52,589 bases of DNA from UM-FILTER-49-7 sp964599895 (GTDB lineage: Bacteria > Acidobacteriota > Holophagae > Thermotomaculales > Thermotomaculaceae). The stretch covers positions 1 to 52,589 of the forward strand of contig CAZRHT010000011.1 of the NCBI GenBank assembly GCA_964599895.1, in the 5' to 3' direction. The notes under the pieces are model-generated. The model made no database searches and had not been told where the DNA came from. It saw only the letters and a list, made by a program, of their open reading frames with translations. The position numbers were made by a program, and so were the translations under genes. This document shows positions 16,176 through 24,360 of the stretch, piece after piece. Every line of letters starts with the position of its first letter. Positions within the stretch are counted from its first letter, which is position 1.

Positions 16176-16384
16176 GTGAATGAATAGAGTGAAACTCACC
16201 GAGGTATTCTCTGTACAGGGAAAGGGCAAAGAGATAAGGGCCTGGTTGTGGGAAAGAATTTGGCGAGACGTTGGTGAGTTCCCCCCCTCGCTGATTTCCC
16301 GAGAACTCAAAGTAAGGCTCAATCTCAATCTTGCCTTATAAAACCTGTGATAGAATGAGACCATAAACAGAGAGGAGAAATCTT

Positions 16385-17359
16385 ATGAACCAACAAGTAA
16401 TAGACATTTCGGATTTCAAAATTCCGACGGAAAAAATCAAACGCTATGCCAATCTTCTGTGGTTGGTGCCCTTGCTGATACTAGCGTTGGGAAGCTGGTA
16501 CACGGTTCAACCGGACGAGGTGGGCGTGATTCAGCGGTTTGGCAAGTTTACGCGTACAGAAACGCCGGGCCTTCATTTTAAGATCCCACTGGTGGAAAAG
16601 GTGACAAAAGTTGCAATCAAGCGTCAGCAGAAAATGGAATTCGGATTTCGCACTCTGCAGGCCGGTATCCAGTCCCAGTATTCAACTCGCAATTTCTACG
16701 GTGAATCCATGATGTTGACAGGAGATCTGGGCATCGGGGAAATTGAGTGGATTGTCCAGTACAAAATTCAGGATCCTGTTGAGTATCTCTTCCGGGTTCG
16801 AAATATTCAGGGAACGTTCCGTAACATTTGCGAGGCATCTATGCGGGAAGTAGTGGGAGATCGCTCTATTAACGAAGTTCTCACCACAGGACGTGAAGAG
16901 ATCGCCATGGCTGCCCTGGACATGATCAAGAAGCTTTGCAAGCAGTATGATACCGGTCTGGCTGTGAACGTGGTGGTACTTCAGGATGTCAATCCCCCGG
17001 ACCCTGTGAAACCTTCTTTCAACGAGGTGAACCAGGCAATTCAGGAAAAGGAAAACATGATCAATCAGGCGTTGGCCCAGTACAACAAGGTGATCCCGGA
17101 AGCAAAAGGGAAGGCCCTGCAGAAAATTCAGGAAGCGGAAGGCTACGCGGTCCGACGGGTAAATGAATCGCAGGGAGACGTGGCCAGGTTCCGGGATGTG
17201 CTGGTGCAGTACAGGAAGGCCCCGGCGATTACCAAAAAGCGGTTGTATTTTGAAACCATGAAGGACATTATTCCGAAGATCGGAAAAATTGTTGTGATTG
17301 ACGAGAAGGCAAAATCTGTTCTGCCCTTTCTGAATCTTGGACAGGGGGTGGTGAAATGA
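16385..17359 (+). CDS. hflK: HflK-like SPFH/band 7 membrane protein
   Basis: 324 residues: a short cytoplasmic start, one membrane helix (about 27-44), then the SPFH/prohibitin domain (VQPDEVGVIQRFGKF, GLHFKIPLVEKV) and a coiled-coil tail with IQEAEGYAVRRVNESQGDVARF, the hallmark of HflK. With HflC it forms a large cage around the FtsH protease and controls its access to substrates. The stop overlaps the hflC start (ATGA), so the two are made together. RBS GAGAGGAG precedes the ATG. An attenuator-like hairpin lies about 210 bases upstream. Confidence 0.9.
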   Translation: MNQQVIDISDFKIPTEKIKRYANLLWLVPLLILALGSWYTVQPDEVGVIQRFGKFTRTETPGLHFKIPLVEKVTKVAIKRQQKMEFGFRTLQAGIQSQYSTRNFYGESMMLTGDLGIGEIEWIVQYKIQDPVEYLFRVRNIQGTFRNICEASMREVVGDRSINEVLTTGREEIAMAALDMIKKLCKQYDTGLAVNVVVLQDVNPPDPVKPSFNEVNQAIQEKENMINQALAQYNKVIPEAKGKALQKIQEAEGYAVRRVNESQGDVARFRDVLVQYRKAPAITKKRLYFETMKDIIPKIGKIVVIDEKAKSVLPFLNLGQGVVK

Positions 17360-18291
17360 AGGCCGCAGGCGGACTGATTATAGCAATTGTCATCGTTGTG
17401 TTGTTCGTGGCAAGTGGTGGTGTATTCATAGTGGACGAAACCCAGCAGGTCATCATTACTCAGTTCGGAAAACCGGTGCGAGAACCAATTAAAGATGCCG
17501 GGCTTCATTTCAAGATTCCTCTGGTCCAGAAGGCAAATTTCTTTGATAAGCGCTGGCTTGAGTGGGACGGAGATGCCAATCAGATTACCACAAAGGACAA
17601 AAAATATATCTGGGTGGACACCTACGCCAGATGGCGGATTTCGGATCCGCTGAAGTTCTTTGAGACCATGACGAACGAAGTGAGTGCACAGGGGCGTCTG
17701 GACGATATTATTGACGGGGAAACCAGGGTAAATGTTGCGAAATTCAACCTGATTGAACTGGTTCGAACCACGAACAGGCCGATGAATCTGACAATAAGTG
17801 CAGGCGCGGGGCCTGCGGATCAGCAGGACTTTCATGTGAATACCGGTCGAGAAGAAATAAGTCGTTTGATTCTTGAGAAAATCCGGAAAGTTACACCCTC
17901 CTACGGAATTGAGATGGTTGATTTTCGCATCAAACGTCTGAACTATGAAAAGTCTGTACGGGCGAAAGTCTATGAGCGAATGATCAGTGAGAGACAACGG
18001 ATTGCTGAGGAATATCGCTCAGAAGGCCAGGGAAGAAAGGCGGAAGTAATTGGTAAAACCCAGCGGGAACTGGAAAGAATCCAATCGGAGGCCTATCGGA
18101 AGTCTGAGGAAATTAAGGGAAAGGCAGACGCGCAGGCAACAAAAATCTATGCGGATACCTATTCTCAGGACCCGAATCTTTACAAGTTCCTGAAGGGCCT
18201 GGAAGCGCTGAAGGCGACTGCTTCACAGAAGCAGACACTGATTCTCTCTACAGACAGCGAATTCTATGAGCTGATGAAACGGTATAAGTAA
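17356..18291 (+). CDS. hflC: HflC-like SPFH/band 7 membrane protein
   Basis: 311 residues: N-terminal membrane anchor (about 5-26), SPFH domain (VDETQQVIITQFGKPV, GLHFKIPLVQKANFFDKR), and the HflC-type tail RAKVYERMISERQRIAEEYRSEG with ADAQATKIYADTYSQDP near the end. It partners HflK, whose stop codon its ATG overlaps. The gene is followed after 11 bases by an anti-sigma kinase-like gene, an unusual addition to an hflKC operon. Confidence 0.93.
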   Translation: MKAAGGLIIAIVIVVLFVASGGVFIVDETQQVIITQFGKPVREPIKDAGLHFKIPLVQKANFFDKRWLEWDGDANQITTKDKKYIWVDTYARWRISDPLKFFETMTNEVSAQGRLDDIIDGETRVNVAKFNLIELVRTTNRPMNLTISAGAGPADQQDFHVNTGREEISRLILEKIRKVTPSYGIEMVDFRIKRLNYEKSVRAKVYERMISERQRIAEEYRSEGQGRKAEVIGKTQRELERIQSEAYRKSEEIKGKADAQATKIYADTYSQDPNLYKFLKGLEALKATASQKQTLILSTDSEFYELMKRYK

Positions 18292-18302
18292 CTGGAGGAA
18301 TC

Positions 18303-18722
18303 ATGGGGACTGGGCTGAAAGTTACACTGGGCTCCAACTTGAAGCTGTTGGACGCAGCGAAGCAGGCGTTTGACAATTTCATGGATGCAGTTGATGCGGG
18401 TGGAGAAGACTTTCGGTACTGGTGCTGGGTTGGAATTCAAGAGGCGCTTGTCAACGCCATTCGACATGGAAACTTAGAGAACCCTGAAGTCCCGGTCGAA
18501 TTCACCATTGAAGCAACCGGCAAGGGAATGGAGTTTGCGGTTTCGGATCGGGGGAAAGGCGTGGTTCTGGAAAATATGCCAGACCCTACGGCTCCGGAAA
18601 ACCTGCTTCGCTCATCCGGGCGGGGTTTTCTGTTTATTCAAAATGCCATGGACCGGGTTTCCACACAAGGGGAACCCGGTTCCTTTACACTGATTATGGA
18701 AAAAGATTTCAGGGGGGAGTAA
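18303..18722 (+). CDS. RsbW/SpoIIAB-type serine kinase (anti-sigma factor-like ATPase)
   Basis: 139 residues, one GHKL ATPase domain. The N box (QEALVNAIRHGN), G1 box (VSDRGKG) and G2 region (SSGRGFLFI) are all present and look intact. In known partner-switching modules such a protein binds a sigma factor (or another target) and phosphorylates a STAS protein. Its STAS partner follows after two bases, ending the operon hflK-hflC-kinase-STAS. No sigma factor or PP2C phosphatase is nearby, so the target is not known. The ATG follows TGGAGGAATC. Confidence 0.88.
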   Translation: MGTGLKVTLGSNLKLLDAAKQAFDNFMDAVDAGGEDFRYWCWVGIQEALVNAIRHGNLENPEVPVEFTIEATGKGMEFAVSDRGKGVVLENMPDPTAPENLLRSSGRGFLFIQNAMDRVSTQGEPGSFTLIMEKDFRGE

Positions 18723-18724
18723 GC

Positions 18725-19078
18725 ATGCTGGAAATCAAAGAAAAAACTGTTTCTACTGTAAGAATTTTGAACTTGAAAGGCAAGATTACCATTGGTTCCG
18801 GAGATGCCACACTTAGAAAGCGAATTGAAAAACTCATAGAGGAAGGACAGCGTCAAATTGTATTGAATATGGCCAGAGTGTCATACCTCGATTCTTCCGG
18901 TACCGGAGAACTGGTAAGCTGTCTCATCAAAGCACGCAGGGAAAATGGACAGTTGAAATTGTTGAATATCTCTCAGAAAATACAGGATATCCTTCAAATT
19001 GCCCAGCTCTTTTCCATCTTCGAAGTATTTACCGATGAATCGGAAGCGGTAGCCAGTTTTCTTTCTGCAGATAAGTAG
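18725..19078 (+). CDS. STAS-domain anti-sigma factor antagonist (RsbV/SpoIIAA type)
   Basis: 117 residues covering one STAS domain. The phosphorylation loop is YLDSSGTGELV, with Ser residues in the place where SpoIIAA and RsbV are phosphorylated by their cognate kinase. It begins two bases after the RsbW-like gene, so they form a kinase-antagonist pair. Placement at the end of an hflKC operon suggests partner switching connected to the membrane-protease complex or envelope stress; this link is inferred from gene order only. Confidence 0.9.
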   Translation: MLEIKEKTVSTVRILNLKGKITIGSGDATLRKRIEKLIEEGQRQIVLNMARVSYLDSSGTGELVSCLIKARRENGQLKLLNISQKIQDILQIAQLFSIFEVFTDESEAVASFLSADK

Positions 19079-19118
19079 AGACAAGTTGAGTTTAAGTGAA
19101 GACAGGGGAACGATGGCC
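19079..19118 (+). repeat. Dispersed intergenic repeat, AGACAAG/GACAGGGGA type
   Basis: Contains AGACAAGTTGAGT, TTAAGTGAAGACAGGGGA and GATGGCC. The same words recur in the gaps at 33175 and 44702. It lies between the converging STAS gene and the 162-residue membrane protein. Confidence 0.6.
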
Positions 19119-19139
19119 AATTTCCTTTCTTTCTGATGC

Positions 19140-19628
19140 CTACTGTAGTTCCTCCGGGAGAGTGGTTCCGGTCATCTGTTCCAGGTAAGATTTCCATTTT
19201 GGATATCGGGGCATATGCATGATCATTCCCAGCATTGCAACAATGAAAAACAGGTAAAATGAATCATAGTTGTGCAAGATGAAATACTCTGCAAAACCCA
19301 TCAGGCAGATAGCTTCCGACAGGGCCAGTGAAACCAGGGATGCGGTTACCAGGCGACCGGCAAGGGTTTCGGTATCCAGGTTTATTCTTTCGGCCGGAAT
19401 TCTTAACAAAAAGTACTTTGAAATTCCCGCCGCCAGAAAACAGATGGCAGTCATAGCCAGAAGCATCGGATGAAGAGAGTTGTTCTGTGCGGTGACAAAT
19501 TCAGTTGCCCTGCGCTGCATCCACTCTACAATCCCTGCATAAATCAAGATACTGACAATGAACGAAAACCATATCATGACGCACGTTCTCAATTTTCTCT
19601 GAATTATTTTAATATCGAATTCATTCAT
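19140..19628 (-). CDS. Small membrane protein of unknown function (four helices)
   Basis: 162 residues with four hydrophobic helices (about 15-35, 52-73, 90-112, 120-138) and short charged ends. No family recognised. It begins 14 bases after the CNNM/CBS protein gene on the same strand, so the two are probably one operon. The ATG follows AAAAGGTCAAGAT. Nothing suggests decay. Confidence 0.7.
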   Translation of the reverse strand: MNEFDIKIIQRKLRTCVMIWFSFIVSILIYAGIVEWMQRRATEFVTAQNNSLHPMLLAMTAICFLAAGISKYFLLRIPAERINLDTETLAGRLVTASLVSLALSEAICLMGFAEYFILHNYDSFYLFFIVAMLGMIMHMPRYPKWKSYLEQMTGTTLPEELQ

Positions 19629-19642
19629 ATCTTGACCTTTTC

Positions 19643-20716
19643 CTACAAAGTTTCCGGATTTCCGGTTGCGGGGCGGTTTACCTCCAGGCGTTTCCGGCGT
19701 CGTTCCCGCAGTTTCAATGCCACTTTCTGCATGTCCTCTTCCTGGTCCAGTTCGTCCATAATTTCCAGTCCCAGCAATGTTTCGATTACGTCTTCCAGTG
19801 TGACGATACCTTCAACACCGCCGTATTCATCCACAACCAAAGCGATATGTTCTCTGGACCCCGTTAATTGTTCAAAAAGGGGAAAAAGCGGAAGAAAATC
19901 CGGAACAGTGGGAATTTCACGGTAGAATTCGTGTAGCGAGCGATCCCCTTCTCCCCTTATGAGTGCCATGAGAATATCGTTTTTCAGGACAAAACCAACT
20001 GTATCGTCAATATCTTCTCCGAAGATTGGGATTCGGGAAAACGGTAGATCAGGATGGGAATTGATTGTGTCAGATACGATCTGATTCTGCTGAATTGCAA
20101 AAACCACAGTACGGGGAGTCATGATCGCACTGACCTTCAGTGAGGAAAAATGGAGCATGTTCTGAAGAAGCGTGGATTCCATGTTGTCTATTGCGCCTGA
20201 CGTGGCGCCGATTTGAGCCAGTGCCGATAGTTCTTCACGGGAAGTGACATGATGCAGGACCCCCCGCTTTCTCAACCGCCTGGCAATGAGCATGGCAAGC
20301 CAAACCAGGGGAGCCAGAATGGTGATCAGGACCGGCAGCACATAAGCGGCCACAGGTGCCAGTTTCTTCCAGTGATTCGCCCCGAGGCTCTTTGGAATAA
20401 TTTCTGCAACATAAAGTATGAGCAATGTCAGGATAGCAGACGTGACGCCCACGTACCGGCTTCCAAATACAAATGCGGCTTCGGCACCGACTCCTGCAGC
20501 GCCTATAGTGTTTGCAATGGTGTTGAGGCTGAGGATGGCGGATAGGGGTTTTTCCACATCTTTCTTCAACCGTTTCAATCGTTCTGCAAGGTGAGGAAAA
20601 TTCGCACTGCTGGTGGCGACAAATGCTGGTGTGATGCTGAGAAGTGTGGCCTCAAGAATAGAGCATGCGAATGACACGACGAGAGCCAAAAGTGTGTAAA
20701 AAATCAACCACCCCAC
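19643..20716 (-). CDS. CNNM/CorC-type membrane protein with CBS pair
   Basis: 357 residues: a CNNM membrane domain of three or four helices (residues 1-170, with the family motif EIIPKSLGA), then a CBS pair (about 190-320, IMTPRTVVFA, PFSRIPIFGED, VDEYGGVEGIVTLEDVIETLLG). Relatives transport or regulate Mg2+ or Co2+. The family's usual C-terminal CorC-HlyC domain is missing; the chain ends soon after the CBS pair with a basic tail. The frame is open up to an ATG at 20827, but GTG 20716 is preceded by AGAGGAGG at seven bases and gives the usual start directly before the first helix, so it is chosen. Confidence 0.82.
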   Translation of the reverse strand: MGWLIFYTLLALVVSFACSILEATLLSITPAFVATSSANFPHLAERLKRLKKDVEKPLSAILSLNTIANTIGAAGVGAEAAFVFGSRYVGVTSAILTLLILYVAEIIPKSLGANHWKKLAPVAAYVLPVLITILAPLVWLAMLIARRLRKRGVLHHVTSREELSALAQIGATSGAIDNMESTLLQNMLHFSSLKVSAIMTPRTVVFAIQQNQIVSDTINSHPDLPFSRIPIFGEDIDDTVGFVLKNDILMALIRGEGDRSLHEFYREIPTVPDFLPLFPLFEQLTGSREHIALVVDEYGGVEGIVTLEDVIETLLGLEIMDELDQEEDMQKVALKLRERRRKRLEVNRPATGNPETL

Positions 20717-20907
20717 GGATATCCTCCTCTCGGTATCGGGCCTTTCAGATAAATCATTAAACCCACGGTAAATTCCCGTGTTTATCATATCACAGCAGTG
20801 TTCAACCATATTCTCTAAGATGTGCATCAGGGGTCATATCGGCAGAAAGATTTGACTCTATCAAAAAGGAGGCAAGAGCAGAAGCGGAATTTCTTATGGT
20901 TTATTTT

Positions 20908-20936
20908 TTCTTCCATGGGGCCAATTCTGTTATACT
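20908..20936 (+). promoter_or_regulatory. Probable promoter of the EAL-domain gene
   Basis: TATACT at 20931-20936 with a weak -35 (TTCTTC, 17-base spacing). It would place the transcript start near 20943, just ahead of the GGAAGG ribosome site, and supports the TTG start of the EAL gene. Confidence 0.4.
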
Positions 20937-20965
20937 GTTACAAAATATCATTGTGGAAGGCCATT

Positions 20966-22948
20966 TTGAAAGAACTGGAGAGCCTTTTCAGAAAATTTAT
21001 AGAGTCCAGTCAGCCGGGTGAAGTCCTTGATTGCTGTATAGTGGACGGCTCGTCAGAGGCTGGAGTTATGGCGATTGTCTCAGAAGTAAAAGAAGCAATG
21101 CTTTCAGCCGTCGGGCAATCCACTGACAGAAGGGAAAGAGAATTCCAGGGTTTGGGTTATCAGTACTACCAGTCCGGTTCACCGGTTGCTAATTTGATTG
21201 CTGTTTTAAACTTCTTTCACCAGGGCTTTCTATCTCTACTCTCTGAACTGGGAATGTTGGACAGATACTGGAATCAGGTGGGTGAGTTTTTTGATGACCT
21301 GAAAAATTTTGTGACGAAAGGTTACCTTCTGAAGGATCTTGATGAGCTGGAATATGTGTTCATGTCGGAGTTCAAGGACAAAATGGATATCAGTCCTCAC
21401 ATGAGATGGGTTCAGGCCACTATCCAGTCTATACGTGAAGATAAAAGGGATGCGGCAGGGGCCGATAGTACGATTCGAGCCGAGCTTGACGGCTGGCTTT
21501 CCAAACCGGAGACTCGTCTTCTTCTGGGTGACGAGATTGAATGGGTGCAGATTCTGCATCGTGCAATCCAGCAACTGGCTGTCTCCATGACTCAGGATAT
21601 GAGATCCCGAAACTATCTGCAGATGTTTATTCTGGCAAAGGAATTGGGGAAGAAGACTCTATATTTTCTACATACGCTGGGTGATCTCTATCTCTCTTTT
21701 GTGCAGAACAGGGAGAAGCGTCTCGTTGATTTTATCCATCTGGCAGTGTCGGAAGGGGAAGTCTCCCACGTCACGGTTCTTTCAGTTGAAAAGTTTGACG
21801 CATTGACCCGAATCTGGGGAGATACGGTAAAAGGCATTGTTCTGGAGAAGATTGAAAACCACATTGACAATGCCCTTGCCACTTCATCCTCCAAAGGTTT
21901 TTATGTTGAGGGTCGACCGGGCAGATTATACATCTTTCATACGGATCGATTCGGTATGAAACTGGAGGGTCAGATACGCAGGTTGAAGGTTCGTCTGGAA
22001 GAAGAGAGTATATCGTTTGAGGAGAATACAATTGGATTCCACGTGTCCGTTGCAACGGTCGGATTTCGGAAGGGGGAGAGACTCTCCAGGGATTTGATCA
22101 AGAAAGTGTTGGCCTTTGTTATAACCCGGGCATCTCTGGCTGAAGACGGATTCTATTGCCTTGACGCGGAAGATAAACGGGCCGTAATCAGCGGAATTAT
22201 CCGAAATTATCAACAGATCCAGTTTGTCCAAAGTACGTTGAATGAGAAAAATATCCAACTTCATTTCCAGCCCGTTGTCATGATGGAAAGTCGGGAAGTG
22301 TATAACCTGGAAGCACTTGCAAGGATTGTTACGCCTGATGCGGTGATTTCAGCAAAAGATTTTATCCAGACTGTTTATGATCTGGGAATGATTCTGAAAC
22401 TGGATTCCCTGGTTTTTGAGAAGATTTGTGAATATCAGGACAGGATACGAAGCATTACGGATAAAATATTCCTGAACGTCAGCCCCTATTCCCTGAAGTC
22501 GGCCACCTTCAGAAATATCCTGAAAAATACGGTTCGGGAGCTGAAGGGCGCCGGTCTTTCCTTAACTGTTGAGTTAACAGAACAGGCGGTACTTGAAAAC
22601 GTGGATGTAATCCGTTTTATTAACGAAAATTATGGAATCCGTTTTGCGATTGACGACTTCGGTACCGGCTATTCCTCACTGCACACTGTGGCCTCGCTCT
22701 CAGAGAGCGGCGCTGTGGGCTACCTGAAAGTGGACGGAGAAATGGTCCGTCAAATGGAAGATTCCCAGGAAACATACAAGGTGGTGAATACAATCATTCG
22801 GATGTCTGATGCTTTGCGATTGAAAGCAATTCCGGAGTACGTGGAAACCCGCCGCATTTCCCAACGGCTGCGGGCTATGGGTGTCAAGATGGGTCAGGGA
22901 AACTACTTCAGTCCGCCGGTACCCATTGAGCAACTGAATGCCAAATAG
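20966..22948 (+). CDS. EAL-domain c-di-GMP phosphodiesterase with degenerate GGDEF
   Basis: 660 residues from TTG 20966, which sits five bases after GGAAGG. An ATG at 20822 is in frame but upstream of the likely promoter and has no ribosome site. Residues 1 to about 290 are helical and of unknown family. About 290-430 resembles a GGDEF domain whose signature has been lost (EGRPGRLYIF where GGDEF is expected). The EAL domain (about 450-655) keeps its key residues: NLEALARIV, NVSPYSL, VELTEQ, DDFGTGYSSL, YLKVDG, a Glu in PEYVET and GQGNYFSPP. It should hydrolyse c-di-GMP to pGpG in the cytoplasm. The inactive GGDEF part may bind GTP or serve as a regulator. Confidence 0.85.
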   Translation: MKELESLFRKFIESSQPGEVLDCCIVDGSSEAGVMAIVSEVKEAMLSAVGQSTDRREREFQGLGYQYYQSGSPVANLIAVLNFFHQGFLSLLSELGMLDRYWNQVGEFFDDLKNFVTKGYLLKDLDELEYVFMSEFKDKMDISPHMRWVQATIQSIREDKRDAAGADSTIRAELDGWLSKPETRLLLGDEIEWVQILHRAIQQLAVSMTQDMRSRNYLQMFILAKELGKKTLYFLHTLGDLYLSFVQNREKRLVDFIHLAVSEGEVSHVTVLSVEKFDALTRIWGDTVKGIVLEKIENHIDNALATSSSKGFYVEGRPGRLYIFHTDRFGMKLEGQIRRLKVRLEEESISFEENTIGFHVSVATVGFRKGERLSRDLIKKVLAFVITRASLAEDGFYCLDAEDKRAVISGIIRNYQQIQFVQSTLNEKNIQLHFQPVVMMESREVYNLEALARIVTPDAVISAKDFIQTVYDLGMILKLDSLVFEKICEYQDRIRSITDKIFLNVSPYSLKSATFRNILKNTVRELKGAGLSLTVELTEQAVLENVDVIRFINENYGIRFAIDDFGTGYSSLHTVASLSESGAVGYLKVDGEMVRQMEDSQETYKVVNTIIRMSDALRLKAIPEYVETRRISQRLRAMGVKMGQGNYFSPPVPIEQLNAK

Positions 22949-22964
22949 GGTTGTTCAATAGAAA

Positions 22965-23073
22965 GAAGAGTGTAAGTGAAAGTGTGAAGTGGAAAAAGAA
23001 TCAGTGTGTCGGGTTTTCTGTCCTTCCCGGAAAAATACCCGCACTCAACCTTACCTTCCACTCAGTCTTTTTC
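22965..23073. repeat. Purine-rich intergenic repeat, inverted arms
   Basis: GAGTGTAAGTGAAAGTGTGAAGTGG at the left (shown as its parts AGTGTAAGTGAAAG and GTGTGAAGTGG) and the complementary style ACTCAACCTTACCTTCCACT at the right. It fills the gap between two converging genes. Confidence 0.35.
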
Positions 23074-23075
23074 AA

Positions 23076-23555
23076 TCAGGTGCCGAATGCCAGATGCTGG
23101 GCGTGGCAGAGAGCAATCGCCAGTGCGTCTGATACATCCAGTGGTGCTTTCCCCAGGCTGATACCCAACTGAGTTTCAACCAGGAACCGCAACTGTTCCT
23201 TGTCTGCCTGTCCATATCCTGCGATGGCCTTTTTTACGGAACGGGGGGCATAGGCGGCCACGGAAATATCTTTCAGGCCCAGCACCGCAATTGCCGTTCC
23301 CCTGAGGTGGGCCAGTTTTACAGTTGATTTCACATTAACACCGGCGAAGATGTCTTCAATTGCGGCAGCACCGGGCTGGTAGGTTTCCAGAATTTCACTC
23401 AGTCTATTGAAGAAGTCAGGCAGAATTATGGAGAGGTCCCTGGATTTGAATCGAAGGCCGGTAAAAAAAACAGGGGAGCATTCTCCCCTTTGGTCACTAT
23501 CCACGATTCCGATACCGGTACATGTTGTGCCGGGATCAATGCCGATAATTCTCAT
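23076..23555 (-). CDS. ruvC: Holliday junction endonuclease RuvC
   Basis: 159 residues, the normal RuvC length. Catalytic acidic residues lie in GIDPGTTCTG (Asp), AIEDIF (Glu), and the paired Asp motif PLDVSDALAIALCHA. It cuts Holliday junctions made during recombination together with RuvAB. It is the last gene of the rplU-to-ruvC run; its ATG follows directly on the stop of yebC, the yebC-ruvC order being common in bacteria. ruvA and ruvB are not in the window. Confidence 0.96.
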   Translation of the reverse strand: MRIIGIDPGTTCTGIGIVDSDQRGECSPVFFTGLRFKSRDLSIILPDFFNRLSEILETYQPGAAAIEDIFAGVNVKSTVKLAHLRGTAIAVLGLKDISVAAYAPRSVKKAIAGYGQADKEQLRFLVETQLGISLGKAPLDVSDALAIALCHAQHLAFGT

Positions 23556-24296
23556 CTAGTCTTCCAGTTCTGCCTCATCAAAATCCATGTTTGACCAGAC
23601 ATTCTGGACATCTTCATGGTCTTCAAAAGCATCCAACAGCTTCAACACAGATTGCAATTTCTTTCCTTCAACCTGAGTAGTTGTAGTGGGAATCATGGAC
23701 AGGCAGGCCTCCCTCATCTCCACGCCGGCGTTTTCCAGCGCTTCTCTGACGTTTTCGAAGTCTTCCACATCGCTGTACACGCCCCAGGTTTCACCTTCAT
23801 CCAGCACGTCTTCTCCACCATTGTCCACCACGATTTCAAACAGGGCTTCTTCGTCGATCTTTTCTTTTTCAATTGTTATGTTGCCTTTGCGATTAAACAT
23901 CCAGGACACTGATCCATTTTCGCCGAGATTTCCGTTGTATTTTCCAAAGAGATGACGGATTTCGGGAGTGGTGCGGTTGCGGTTGTCTGTCAGGCATTCG
24001 ACAATCACTGCAACACCTCCGGGACCGTATCCTTCATAGGTAGCTTCTTCGTAACTGACACCTTCCAGCTCACCGGTTCCCTTCATGATAGCCCGTTTGA
24101 TGTTATCTGCCGGCATATTCGCGGCTTTCCCGGCCGCAATGGCGCTTCTCAATCGGGGGTTGGCGCTTTCGTCACCTCCACCCAGTCTCGCTGCGATGGT
24201 AATTTCCTTAATCAAGCGAGTGAAAATCTTCCCGCGCTTGGCGTCTTCCCGGCCCTTTTTGTGTTTGATATTTGCCCATTTACTGTGTCCAGACAT
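23556..24296 (-). CDS. yebC: YebC/PmpR-family regulator or translation factor
   Basis: 246 residues, typical length. The start MSGHSKWANIKHKKGREDAK is diagnostic, followed by ANMPADNIKRAIMKG and GYGPGGVAVIVE. Family members act as DNA-binding regulators and, as more recently shown for YebC and TACO1, help translation through difficult proline stretches. It is adjacent to ruvC with no spacer, a conserved pairing. The C-terminus is acidic (DEAELED). Confidence 0.96.
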   Translation of the reverse strand: MSGHSKWANIKHKKGREDAKRGKIFTRLIKEITIAARLGGGDESANPRLRSAIAAGKAANMPADNIKRAIMKGTGELEGVSYEEATYEGYGPGGVAVIVECLTDNRNRTTPEIRHLFGKYNGNLGENGSVSWMFNRKGNITIEKEKIDEEALFEIVVDNGGEDVLDEGETWGVYSDVEDFENVREALENAGVEMREACLSMIPTTTTQVEGKKLQSVLKLLDAFEDHEDVQNVWSNMDFDEAELED

Positions 24297-24360
24297 ATTT
24301 CCTCCATTTACATGGTGCCCTTCAATTTATCTTCTCAATTTTAGCATACGCGCAAAAGCT

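Noticed and set aside
16080..16180. Known riboswitch class (fluoride, preQ1, c-di-GMP) ahead of hflK
   Set aside because: The short GGCG hairpin and AGAGGT word are suggestive, but the conserved cores of those classes are not present.
17143..17997. 284-codon minus frame across hflK/hflC
   Set aside because: Antisense to two conserved SPFH genes with coupled starts.
20717..20827. Longer start of the CNNM/CBS gene at ATG 20827
   Set aside because: GTG 20716 has AGAGGAGG at seven bases and begins directly at the first membrane helix; the extra 37 codons have no ribosome site.
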